Shown here: positions 3,449 through 9,969 of the stretch, piece by piece
Layout: each line of letters starts with the position of its first letter
How positions within the stretch are numbered: position 1 is the first letter of the stretch
Origin: Caldilineae bacterium
GTDB lineage: Bacteria; Chloroflexota; Anaerolineae; J102
Direction: 5' to 3'
Length of the DNA stretch: 9,969 nucleotides
Assembly: GCA_011176555.1 (NCBI GenBank)
Contig: DUEF01000100.1
Span: forward strand, 1 to 9,969
Notes under the pieces: generated by a model
What the model saw: the letters and a program-made list of their open reading frames with translations, nothing else
Database searches by the model: none
Told to the model about the DNA's origin: nothing
Translations under genes and position numbers: made by a program

Positions 3449-6358
3449 TCAAAATGGCGGGCCGTCGTTATCCCACCAAGCTGGCGGCTGTGGCTCGGGC
3501 ATGTAGTCGTTGATCCCGCCGGTTGGCGCTGACTCCACCGCGACCTCGGTCTCGCCATCCAGCCAGGCGCGGGTGACCCGGGGCATGTCCGCGAGAGGGC
3601 CGCGTTGGATGGTGGCGTCGGGCAATGATTCCAGGAACATACGGCCATAGCTTTTGCTGGTGAGGCGGCGGTCGAGGAGAACGCAAACGCCCCGGTCTTT
3701 GCTGGAGCGAATCAGGCGACCGAAACCCTGACGCAGATGTAGGATCGCTTCGGGGACGGAGTATTGGAAGAAGGGGGAATCGAAGGTCTCGGAACGGGCG
3801 GAGACAATCGGATCGGTGGGGACGGCGAAGGGCAGGCGGGTGATGATCAGGGCGCTGAGCGCCTCGCCCTGCACATCCACGCCTTCCCAAAAGCTGCGAG
3901 TTCCCAGCAGCACCGCGCGCTGGGTCTGCCGGAAGGCGGCCAGGAGTTGCTGGCGAGAGCCGCCCTCGCCCTGCACGAACAGCGTGAAACCGGCCTCTTC
4001 CAGGTGCGGGCGCAGCACGTCGGCCGTCTTCGTGAGCTGGGCGTAGGAGGTGAACAAGACCATCAAGCGGCCTTCGGCCGCGAGCGCGAGCTGTAAAATC
4101 GCCTGTTCGACCTTGCCCTGGTAAGCGTCCTGGTTGGGTTCAGGCATGTCGGTGGGGAGATAAACCAGCGCGGCCGAGCGAAAATCGAAGGGGCTTTCCA
4201 GCGCCAATTCCTCGACATCCACTGCTCCCAGACGGTCGCGCATGTAATCGAAGCTGTTGGCGGTGCGCAAGGTGGCCGAGGTGAGGATCACCGTGTCTTT
4301 GGTGAGGAAGATATAGCGTTCGATCAGGCTGCCCACGTGCAGGGGGGCGCTGTTCAGGAAGAGCAGGCCCGTGCGTCGCGAACGTCGCACCCAGTAGATC
4401 ATGTTGGCGTCGGGTTTGAAAACAGCCGCCTCGCTCACGGTGTTGGCCTCTTGCAAGGTGCGCAAAACCGCTTCCAGGTCGGCGATCAGGTCTTCCATGT
4501 TCTTGATCGGATAGTTGCCCAGATCAGAGAGCTTGCCGGTCAGCAACGACAGGTTACCGAGCAGGCGCTTGAGGATGAGCGAGGCGTTGTCCCAGGTGAT
4601 CTCCACGTTCACCCAGGCGGGTTGGACGCGTTCGTTGTTGGTGAGACGCAGGCGGAGGTCGTAGTGGCTGCTGTCGTACCGATGCCCGAAGTGCTGCATG
4701 AGAAAACGGTCGATGGCGTCGAAAAATTCGTACATGCGCACATCGAGCAGGGGGATGTCATCGGCGAGCGAACGCGTGAGATCGATCACGTCGTCGGCTT
4801 TCTCGCGGGGGCAATTGGCGTTGCGCACGGCCGTGGCCGCGTCCGCCAGCAGGCCCACCGATTTCGCCTGGCCGCTGGTGGGGGCCAGTTCTCGCAGGCG
4901 GGCGACAAAACCGGCGTGATCGACAGTCTGGGACAGGGCGTTGGTGGTGGCGTCTTCCAGGTGATGCGCTTCGTCGATGATGAGGTGCTGGTAGCCGGGC
5001 AACACGTTGTTTTCGGTGACGATGTCGGCCAGGAGCAGGGCGTGGTTGATGATGACGACGTGCGCGGCTTCGGCCTGACGCCGGGCGAGATAGAAAAAAC
5101 AGGGTTGGGCCGCGCCCTCGACGCAACGCCCCGGCGAGCAGGTGGCGCTGTCGGAGCAGACCCGCTGCCAGACCGCGCGTTCACGGGAGTTGACCAACGT
5201 GATCTCGCTGACATCGCCGGTCTCGGTGTTGGGCAGCCACACCAGAATCCGGGCGAGAACGCTGATCTCGACCGGTGTGAGGTCGCCCCGCTGCATGAGT
5301 TTGCCCAACCGGCGCGGGCAAAGGTAGTTGCTGCGTCCCTTCATCACCGCGGCTTTGAAGTCGAAGGGCAGGATGTCGCGCAAGTCGGGCAGGTCTTTGT
5401 GATAGAGCTGATCTTGCAGATTGATGGTGTTGCTCGACACCACCACCCGTTGGCCGGTTTGTTTGGCCCAGGCCAGGGCGGGGATGAGATAGGCGATGGA
5501 TTTGCCGGTGCCGGTTCCCGCCTCGATCATCACATGCCGGCTCTGATTGAGCGCTTCGGCCACGGTGCGCAACATCGCCACCTGGGGCGGGCGATGCTCG
5601 AAGTTGGCGAAGATGCGGTCGAATTCCCCGCCGGTTTCCAACATGGCGGCCAACGCTTCCACGTCCAGCGGCTCAGGGTGTTCGAGGGGTTCCAGCGCTT
5701 CGCGCTGCTCGAACAGAGGCCCGACCCGTTTGCGTTTCTCCGGCCTGCCGCGTTCACCCCACTGTCTGGCGGCCTCCCGTTCGGCGTCCTCGAAAAAAGT
5801 CGCCAGCGGCCATTCCGAGCGCGCGGCGATCTTGTTGATCTCCTGCAGGGTCTTTGGCGGCAGGGCGCGGGCCTTGTCTTGCAAGACCTCGAAGATGCGC
5901 ATGGTGGCTTCCGCGTCATCAAAAGCGCGGTGCGCGTTCTCCAGGTCGATGCCGAGATCCGCGGCAATGCGACCCAGTTTGTAGCTGGGCAAGCCCGGCA
6001 TCAGGATCACAGCCAGTTCCCAGGTGTCGACCAGGGGGTTGAAGCGATAGAGGTTGTGGGATTCCAGAAAAGCGGCGTCGAAACCGACGTTGTGGCCCAC
6101 AAGCGGGTGGTCGCCGATGAAGCGGAGGAAGGCGTTGGCCACGCTGGCCAGGTCGGGCGCCTGATCCGCTTCTTCCTGGCTGATGCCGGTTAATTTTTGG
6201 ATGTTGTAAGGGATGCGGCGACCGGGATTGACGACCTGGGAAAAGGTCTCGATCACTTTGCCATCTCGAAAGCGCGCAGCGCCCAGTTCGAGAATGGCGT
6301 CTTTGTTTGCATCCAGACCGGTGGTTTCCAGATCCACCGCTACGTAGACTCGGCCCAT
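3449..6358 (-). CDS. dinG: DinG-family ATP-dependent DNA helicase with N-terminal DEDDh 3'-5' exonuclease domain
   Basis: The product is 969 residues, the size of exonuclease-fused DinG proteins (Firmicutes/Chloroflexota type; E. coli DinG is shorter and lacks the nuclease). Domain 1 (about 1-165) is DnaQ-like: VAVDLETTGL with Asp9/Glu11, GHNVGFDAAFL with Asp94, and HRAFDDAEAT with His143/Asp148, so all five DEDDh residues are present. The superfamily 2 helicase follows: Walker A EAGTGTGKS (279-287, Lys286), KGRSNYLCP with Cys347, then Cys401, Cys407, Cys412 and Cys420 as candidates for an Fe-S cluster of the XPD/DinG kind, NHALLL, DEAH 462-465, and C-terminal motifs TRSFWEGVD and QGFGRLIRS. 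It probably acts in DNA repair or removal of unusual structures. ATG 6358 is preferred over the in-frame ATG at 6511 because the DnaQ fold starts immediately after it, the extra 51 residues look non-coding, and a promoter-like -10 lies between. No clear SD is visible. Confidence 0.95.
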   Translation of the reverse strand: MGRVYVAVDLETTGLDANKDAILELGAARFRDGKVIETFSQVVNPGRRIPYNIQKLTGISQEEADQAPDLASVANAFLRFIGDHPLVGHNVGFDAAFLESHNLYRFNPLVDTWELAVILMPGLPSYKLGRIAADLGIDLENAHRAFDDAEATMRIFEVLQDKARALPPKTLQEINKIAARSEWPLATFFEDAEREAARQWGERGRPEKRKRVGPLFEQREALEPLEHPEPLDVEALAAMLETGGEFDRIFANFEHRPPQVAMLRTVAEALNQSRHVMIEAGTGTGKSIAYLIPALAWAKQTGQRVVVSSNTINLQDQLYHKDLPDLRDILPFDFKAAVMKGRSNYLCPRRLGKLMQRGDLTPVEISVLARILVWLPNTETGDVSEITLVNSRERAVWQRVCSDSATCSPGRCVEGAAQPCFFYLARRQAEAAHVVIINHALLLADIVTENNVLPGYQHLIIDEAHHLEDATTNALSQTVDHAGFVARLRELAPTSGQAKSVGLLADAATAVRNANCPREKADDVIDLTRSLADDIPLLDVRMYEFFDAIDRFLMQHFGHRYDSSHYDLRLRLTNNERVQPAWVNVEITWDNASLILKRLLGNLSLLTGKLSDLGNYPIKNMEDLIADLEAVLRTLQEANTVSEAAVFKPDANMIYWVRRSRRTGLLFLNSAPLHVGSLIERYIFLTKDTVILTSATLRTANSFDYMRDRLGAVDVEELALESPFDFRSAALVYLPTDMPEPNQDAYQGKVEQAILQLALAAEGRLMVLFTSYAQLTKTADVLRPHLEEAGFTLFVQGEGGSRQQLLAAFRQTQRAVLLGTRSFWEGVDVQGEALSALIITRLPFAVPTDPIVSARSETFDSPFFQYSVPEAILHLRQGFGRLIRSSKDRGVCVLLDRRLTSKSYGRMFLESLPDATIQRGPLADMPRVTRAWLDGETEVAVESAPTGGINDYMPEPQPPAWWDNDGPPF

Positions 6359-6407
6359 AAGATTAGGTAATTGGTTGAGTTGATGGTTGATAAGTTGTGG
6401 TTCAGGC

Positions 6408-6416
6408 AGTATAGCA
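6408..6416 (-). promoter_or_regulatory. Predicted extended -10 promoter element for dinG
   Basis: On the minus strand this reads TGCTATACT, a TGn extension plus a 5/6 match to TATAAT. It lies about 50 nt upstream of the chosen ATG at 6358. No good -35 is seen at 17 nt, which is usual for extended -10 promoters. If it is right, the ATG at 6511 is upstream of the transcript. Confidence 0.4.
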
Positions 6417-6525
6417 CAGATGTGCGATCCAGCACGAAGCGAGGATGCAAAGCGCGAAGTCCCAATTCTATGACCCACATCATACCAATATCCACAGAAC
6501 TGATGTATCATTAAAAAGTGTTAAG

Positions 6526-6561
6526 TACAATTGCGCCTGGCCAGTTTGGATTTGATCAAAT
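6526..6561 (+). promoter_or_regulatory. Possible promoter and operator of the ABC importer operon
   Basis: TACAAT (6526-6531) is a 5/6 match to a -10 box, though no convincing -35 lies 17 nt upstream. About 19 nt downstream is a perfect 12-bp palindrome, ATTTGATCAAAT (6550-6561), where a repressor could block transcription. It is followed by a small bulged stem (GGAAGAGACG with CGTCTTCC, 6562-6584) in the putative leader. The divergent gap 6359-6657 holds no gene. A LacI/GntR-type sugar regulator would be the usual partner for such an operon but none is in the window. Confidence 0.3.
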
Positions 6562-6657
6562 GGAAGAGACGCTGCACGTCTTCCCGAACATCAAGGCCCG
6601 TGCACAGTTCTTGTTTTGTTCCAAATCATCCATATCCTTCTTCAAAGGAGAAGCAAC

Positions 6658-8037
6658 ATGAAGCGCAACATTTTCTGGATCATGCTCGTCATTGGCGTTC
6701 TGGTTGTTGCCGGCTGCACGGCGACAGCGCCAACCCAGGCGCCACCGGCCGCACCAACAGAAGCACCGGCAGCCGCCCCCACAGAAGCGCCCGCCCCCGA
6801 ACCGACCGAGCCCCCCGCCGCCGAGCCCGTCACCATTCAGGTGTTCTATCCCGTGGCGGTCGATGCACCCATCGCCGACATCCTCAAGGGCTATATCGAC
6901 GCATTCCAGGCGGACAACCCCAACATCATGGTCGAACCGGTGTTCTCCGGTGGGTACGGGGACGTGAAAACCGCCATTCAGACCACCATCGATGGCGGCG
7001 GCCAACCGCCCGCGCTGGCGGTGATGTTGGCCACCGATCTCTACGACCAGATCAACGCCGACAACATCGTGCCGCTGGATGACTACATCGCCGGCATGGA
7101 CGATGGTCAGGCCTATCTCGATGACTTCTTCCCCGCCTTTTTGGCCAATTCCCGCTACGACGGCAAACTCTGGAGCCTCCCCTTCCAGCGCAGCGCCGTG
7201 GTGATGTACTACAACGCCGACCTGTTCAAGGAAAAAGGGCTGGACCCGCCCGATAGCTGGCAGGCGCTGGCGGAGGCGGGACAGGCGATGGTCGAGAAAG
7301 AGGGGGACCAGGTGAGCAGGTGGGGCATCGAATGGCCCTCGGGCTGGCCCTACTGGCTGTTCCAACCCCTGGCCATCGGCGCCGGCCAAAACATCATCGG
7401 CGATTCCGATGTCGAGGTCTACTTCGACGATCCCAAGGTCATCGAGGCCGTGCAATTCTACATCGACCTGTCGCATGTCTATGGGGCGATGCCCGAGGGC
7501 GTGCAGGCTGTCTGGGGTCAGGCTCCCAGCGATCTGGCCAGCGGTCAGACTGCGATGATCGTTCACTCCACCGGCAGTTTGACCGGTCTACTGGATCAGG
7601 CTGACTTCGAGGTCGGCGTTATGGCTGTGCCGGGCAAGGAAAAGGGAACGTACGCCACGGTTCCGGGCGGCGGCAATCTCTACATCTTCAAAGGCGCGCC
7701 CCAAGAGCAACAAGACGCGGCCTGGAAGTTCGTCGAATTTCTGACCCAACCGGAGTATGCGGCCGATTTCAGCATCAACACCGGCTACATCGCCAGCCGT
7801 CAGAGCGCTTACGACACCGACGCCATGAAGGCATACACCGCCAAAGTGCCTCAGGCATTGGCCACCCGCGACGTTCTGCAGTACGCCGGCGCCGAATTCT
7901 CGGTGCAGAACCTGGGCGAAGTACGCAATATTTTCCACGACTACCTGCAAAAAGCCTACAACGGGGAAATGACGCCCGAAGAGGCGATGGCGGCCGCGCA
8001 AGCAGATGCCGAAGCCGCGCTCGCCGACTTCAAGTAA
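6658..8037 (+). CDS. ABC transporter substrate-binding lipoprotein, family 1 (carbohydrate / UgpB-like)
   Basis: The product is 459 residues. The ATG at 6658 is chosen for AAAGGAG (6644-6650) seven nt upstream and because it starts a textbook lipoprotein signal: MKRN, hydrophobic FWIMLVIGVLVV, lipobox VAGC with Cys20 as lipidation site. Residues 21-57 are an Ala/Pro/Thr/Glu-rich linker tethering the receptor to the membrane, a habit of Chloroflexota binding proteins. The mature domain has family 1 features: an early VTIQVFYPV strand, VVMYYNADLFKEKGLDPPDSW (partly quoted as YYNADLFKEKGL), and the late GGGNLYIFKG...AAWKFVEFLTQPE...NTGYIASR block that resembles UgpB and other sugar receptors of the CUT1 group. 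It should capture a sugar, oligosaccharide or glycerol phosphate ester outside the membrane and pass it to the two permeases downstream. The ligand cannot be fixed by eye. First gene of the operon. Confidence 0.92.
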   Translation: MKRNIFWIMLVIGVLVVAGCTATAPTQAPPAAPTEAPAAAPTEAPAPEPTEPPAAEPVTIQVFYPVAVDAPIADILKGYIDAFQADNPNIMVEPVFSGGYGDVKTAIQTTIDGGGQPPALAVMLATDLYDQINADNIVPLDDYIAGMDDGQAYLDDFFPAFLANSRYDGKLWSLPFQRSAVVMYYNADLFKEKGLDPPDSWQALAEAGQAMVEKEGDQVSRWGIEWPSGWPYWLFQPLAIGAGQNIIGDSDVEVYFDDPKVIEAVQFYIDLSHVYGAMPEGVQAVWGQAPSDLASGQTAMIVHSTGSLTGLLDQADFEVGVMAVPGKEKGTYATVPGGGNLYIFKGAPQEQQDAAWKFVEFLTQPEYAADFSINTGYIASRQSAYDTDAMKAYTAKVPQALATRDVLQYAGAEFSVQNLGEVRNIFHDYLQKAYNGEMTPEEAMAAAQADAEAALADFK

Positions 8038-8040
8038 AGA

Positions 8041-8110
8041 GGTAGGCCGGTAGACCGGGGCGAACTGCGCTTGCCATAATCGGCCCGGTTTCCCGGTTTC
8101 CCGGCCTACC
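8041..8110 (+). other. Intercistronic hairpin between binding-protein and permease genes
   Basis: GGTAGGCCGG (8041-8050) is the exact reverse complement of CCGGCCTACC (8101-8110). Inside, GACCGGG (8053-8059) can pair with CCCGGTT at 8084-8090 or CCCGGTTT at 8092-8099, two of three near-tandem CCCGGTT-like units. The 70-nt structure begins three bases after the binding-protein stop and fills most of the 89-nt gap. In binding-protein operons, such structures commonly protect the upstream mRNA from 3' decay or reduce read-through, giving more receptor than permease. The role here is inferred. Confidence 0.7.
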
Positions 8111-8126
8111 CAAATGAGGTGCTTCG

Positions 8127-9044
8127 ATGTCAGCGCAACCCCGCCTGCAACGACGCAGACGACGCCCCGAAATACTGCCCTACCTGCTGCTATTGCCGAC
8201 GGGCCTTTTCGTGGCCCTGTTTACGGCCTGGCCCACCCTGCTTTCGCTGTACCAGAGCTTTTTCCGGCAACGCCTGAACATCGCTAAATTTCGGGACCCG
8301 ACCTTTATCGGTCTCGATAATTACGCAAAGCTGTTGGCCGATCCTCGCTTTTGGCAGGTGATGCGTAACACCACCATCTACGTGCTGGTCACCGCGCCGA
8401 TCAGCATTGTTTTGGGCTTTTTGTTCGCGCTCCTGGTCAACCGCGCGATTAAGGGCATCGGCCCGGCGCGGCTGGCCTTCTTTCATCCCACCATCCTGCC
8501 CATGGTCAGCGCCGCCACCATCTGGATGTTCTTCTTTACGCCCGACTACGGCCTTTTCAACACATTTTTGGTGACTCTGGGCTACAGCGGCCCTCAGAAT
8601 TGGGTGGGGAATCCGCACCTGGCGTTGCCCGCGGTGATGATTGTGGCGATATGGAAAAATGCGGGCTATTACATGATTTTCTACCTGGCGGGACTGCAAA
8701 ATCTACCCACCGACGTGTACGAGGCCGCGGTGCTGGATGGCGCTAACTGGTGGCAGATGCTCTGGCGTATCACCTTTCCCCTGCTGCGCCGCACCACCCT
8801 GTTCGTCTCCACCATCGCCTTCATCGGCGCATTTCAGATGGTGGATCACATCTTCGTGCTGACGGGCGGCGGCCCCAGTCGCGCCAGCACGGTGCTGCTG
8901 TTTTACCTGTGGCAAGAGCGTTTCGAGAATCAGAACATCGGCAAAGCCGCCACACTCACCGTGATCCTGATCGTCTTCCTTCTGATTTTTACAGTCACCA
9001 ATTTTATCCTTTCCGAGCGTAAAGAGGAGGACGCCCATGCTTGA
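8127..9044 (+). CDS. Sugar ABC transporter permease, UgpA/MalF-like (CUT1)
   Basis: The product is 305 residues with a basic N-terminus (QRRRRR) and six predicted membrane segments, at about 17-40, 80-105, 115-137, 165-188, 212-235 and 270-295. The cytoplasmic EAA loop that docks the ATPase is well kept: YEAAVLDGANWWQMLWRITFPL, with E199-A200-A201, D204-G205 and P218. WKNAGYYMIFYLAGLQNLP ahead of it and GGGPSRAST after it are typical of UgpA-type subunits. It forms half of the transmembrane channel with the product of the next gene. The ATG at 8127 has GAGGT (8116-8120) six nt upstream. It is separated from the binding-protein gene by a hairpin, and its 3' end overlaps the next gene by 8 nt. 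UgpA is the closest family by eye, but the substrate is not proven. Confidence 0.93.
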   Translation: MSAQPRLQRRRRRPEILPYLLLLPTGLFVALFTAWPTLLSLYQSFFRQRLNIAKFRDPTFIGLDNYAKLLADPRFWQVMRNTTIYVLVTAPISIVLGFLFALLVNRAIKGIGPARLAFFHPTILPMVSAATIWMFFFTPDYGLFNTFLVTLGYSGPQNWVGNPHLALPAVMIVAIWKNAGYYMIFYLAGLQNLPTDVYEAAVLDGANWWQMLWRITFPLLRRTTLFVSTIAFIGAFQMVDHIFVLTGGGPSRASTVLLFYLWQERFENQNIGKAATLTVILIVFLLIFTVTNFILSERKEEDAHA

Positions 9045-9888
9045 AACCATCTCTCCTCGGGGATTGTGGAACCGCCTGGGTCGGTGGCTGGCGATTCTGT
9101 TCACCTTCCTGCTGGCGATTTCCTGGGCCGCTCCCCTGATCTGGGCCATCGTCGCCTCCACTCGCCCCGCGTCCGAACCGCTGGGGCGAGGCGATGTCTG
9201 GTTCGGCAGCTACCTCACGCTGGAAAACTACGTCCGCGCCTGGTCGCTGGCTCCCTTCGATCTGTACTACGTGAACACCATCGTCATCGTCACCATGATT
9301 TTGGGGGTGCAGATCATCACCGTCACCCTGGCCGGATTCGCTTTCGCCCATTACCGCTTCATGGGCAAGCAATTGCTGCTTTTCTTCATCCTGTTGCAGT
9401 TGATGATCCCGACCACCGCCTTGCTGGCCCCGAATTTCTCCACCATCCGCGTGCTCGGCCTGTTCGACACCCGCCTGGCCATCGCCATTCCTTATTTTGG
9501 CTCCGCTTTCGGTACGTTCCTCATGCGGCAGGCCTTCCTGGGCGTGCCCCGTGATCTCGTGGACGCTGGCATCATCGATGGCTGCAAATGGTGGCAACTC
9601 CTGCGCCACATCTACTTGCCGCCATCCATGCCCGTGCTCATCGCTTTCGGCCTTTCCTCTGTCACCTGGCACTGGAACGAGTTTCTCTGGCCGCTCGTCG
9701 TCACCAACAGCGATAAGAGCCGCCCGCTGACGGCCGGTCTGGTGCGGTTTACGCAACTGGGCGAGATCGGCGCGCAGTGGTCGTTGCTCACCGCCGCTAC
9801 CCTGATGGTCATCGCCCCCCTCTTCATCGCCTTCCTCGTCTTCCAACGTCGCTTCATTCAGAGTTTTCTGCATTCTGGTCTGAAATGA
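9037..9888 (+). CDS. Carbohydrate ABC transporter permease, UgpE/MalG-like (CUT1)
   Basis: The product is 283 residues with about six membrane segments (near 17-40, 80-103, 113-135, 145-165, 200-220 and 250-273). The docking loop is present but degenerate: VDAGIIDGCKWWQLLRHIYLP has Asp176-Ala177-Gly178 instead of Glu-Ala-Ala, while Asp181-Gly182 and Pro195 are kept. HWNEFLWPLVVTNSDKSRPL is characteristic of the UgpE/MalG-type second permease. The start overlaps the previous stop in ATGCTTGA (9037-9044), and a strong GAGGAGG (9024-9030) six nt upstream lies inside the first permease gene, so the pair is translationally coupled for 1:1 production. No ATP-binding subunit follows within the window. 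It may lie downstream or be supplied by a shared MsmX/UgpC-like ATPase encoded elsewhere. Confidence 0.93.
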   Translation: MLETISPRGLWNRLGRWLAILFTFLLAISWAAPLIWAIVASTRPASEPLGRGDVWFGSYLTLENYVRAWSLAPFDLYYVNTIVIVTMILGVQIITVTLAGFAFAHYRFMGKQLLLFFILLQLMIPTTALLAPNFSTIRVLGLFDTRLAIAIPYFGSAFGTFLMRQAFLGVPRDLVDAGIIDGCKWWQLLRHIYLPPSMPVLIAFGLSSVTWHWNEFLWPLVVTNSDKSRPLTAGLVRFTQLGEIGAQWSLLTAATLMVIAPLFIAFLVFQRRFIQSFLHSGLK

Positions 9889-9909
9889 GATGCTGGTAGT
9901 AGATGCTGG
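9888..9909. repeat. Short direct repeat after the second permease
   Basis: AGATGCTGG occurs at 9888-9896 and 9901-9909, separated by TAGT. It starts on the last base of the permease stop codon. The remaining bases to 9969 hold no gene or terminator that I can recognise. Confidence 0.5.
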
Positions 9910-9969
9910 ATATTGGTAATTGGGCGCGCCGTCAATAGACGTTATTTGAAGAATACGTTTTGAGGCCAG

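Noticed and set aside
4337..6193. A 618-codon open frame on the plus strand opposite dinG
   Set aside because: It is the antisense shadow of a GC-rich coding gene with strong third-position bias. Its translation is Gly/Val/Gln/His-rich with no recognisable domain, while dinG on the other strand has complete motifs.
6359..6511. N-terminal extension of DinG to the ATG at 6511
   Set aside because: The extra 51 residues resemble no domain, the DnaQ fold begins right after the ATG at 6358, and an extended -10 box lies within the extension.
6556..7566. 336-codon minus-strand frame across the binding-protein gene
   Set aside because: It lies opposite a gene with a clear lipobox and solute-binding motifs. 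The composition (Gly/His/Asp-rich) is typical of antisense frames in GC-rich DNA.

Overview
The window looks like chromosomal DNA of a GC-rich bacterium, most likely a member of the Chloroflexota (Anaerolineae/Caldilineae type). This is an inference. It rests on the sugar-type ABC binding lipoprotein with a long Ala/Pro/Thr/Glu linker straight after the lipobox, the exonuclease-fused DinG helicase, the Arg32-type EF-P, and the mixture of housekeeping genes with vapBC and stray repeats. No rRNA, tRNA, CRISPR array, transposase, integrase or phage gene was seen.

Layout: (1) 1-523, the 3' part of pgeF (YfiH/multicopper polyphenol oxidase family), cut by the window edge. (2) 524-2812, a small accessory island. 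It holds a vapBC toxin-antitoxin pair with a recognisable promoter and palindrome, a headless and tailless second copy of pgeF, a nested-palindrome repeat present twice as an identical 94-bp direct repeat (1520-1613 and 2674-2767), and between those repeats a visibly AT-rich nucleotidyltransferase-fold gene on the minus strand. (3) 2813-6358, minus strand: dinG (DEDDh exonuclease plus XPD-like helicase) followed by efp (elongation factor P), possibly co-transcribed. (4) 6359-6657, a divergent promoter region. (5) 6658-9888, plus strand: the start of an ABC importer operon of the carbohydrate/glycerol-3-phosphate (CUT1, UgpB-A-E-like) type, with a lipoprotein binding protein, a 70-nt intercistronic hairpin, and two permeases whose genes overlap by 8 nt. 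No ATPase gene lies in the window.

The genes fall into unrelated functions: peptidoglycan-precursor or purine clean-up (PgeF), DNA repair (DinG), translation of polyproline stretches (EF-P) and solute uptake. The part most worth a second look is the island at 152-2771. A diverged pgeF fragment shares a 76-bp perfectly identical tract with the intact gene (260-335 = 1406-1481) inside otherwise about 79% identical DNA, which looks like gene conversion. The repeat next to it begins with 12 bp that match pgeF, and the second repeat copy carries the same 12 bp, which suggests that it derives from this very junction. The two sets of direct repeats bracket vapBC and the nucleotidyltransferase respectively, so both cargo genes sit in segments that homologous recombination could delete. 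I did not find a clearly new defence or biosynthetic system. The novelty, if any, is this repeat-bounded cargo arrangement.
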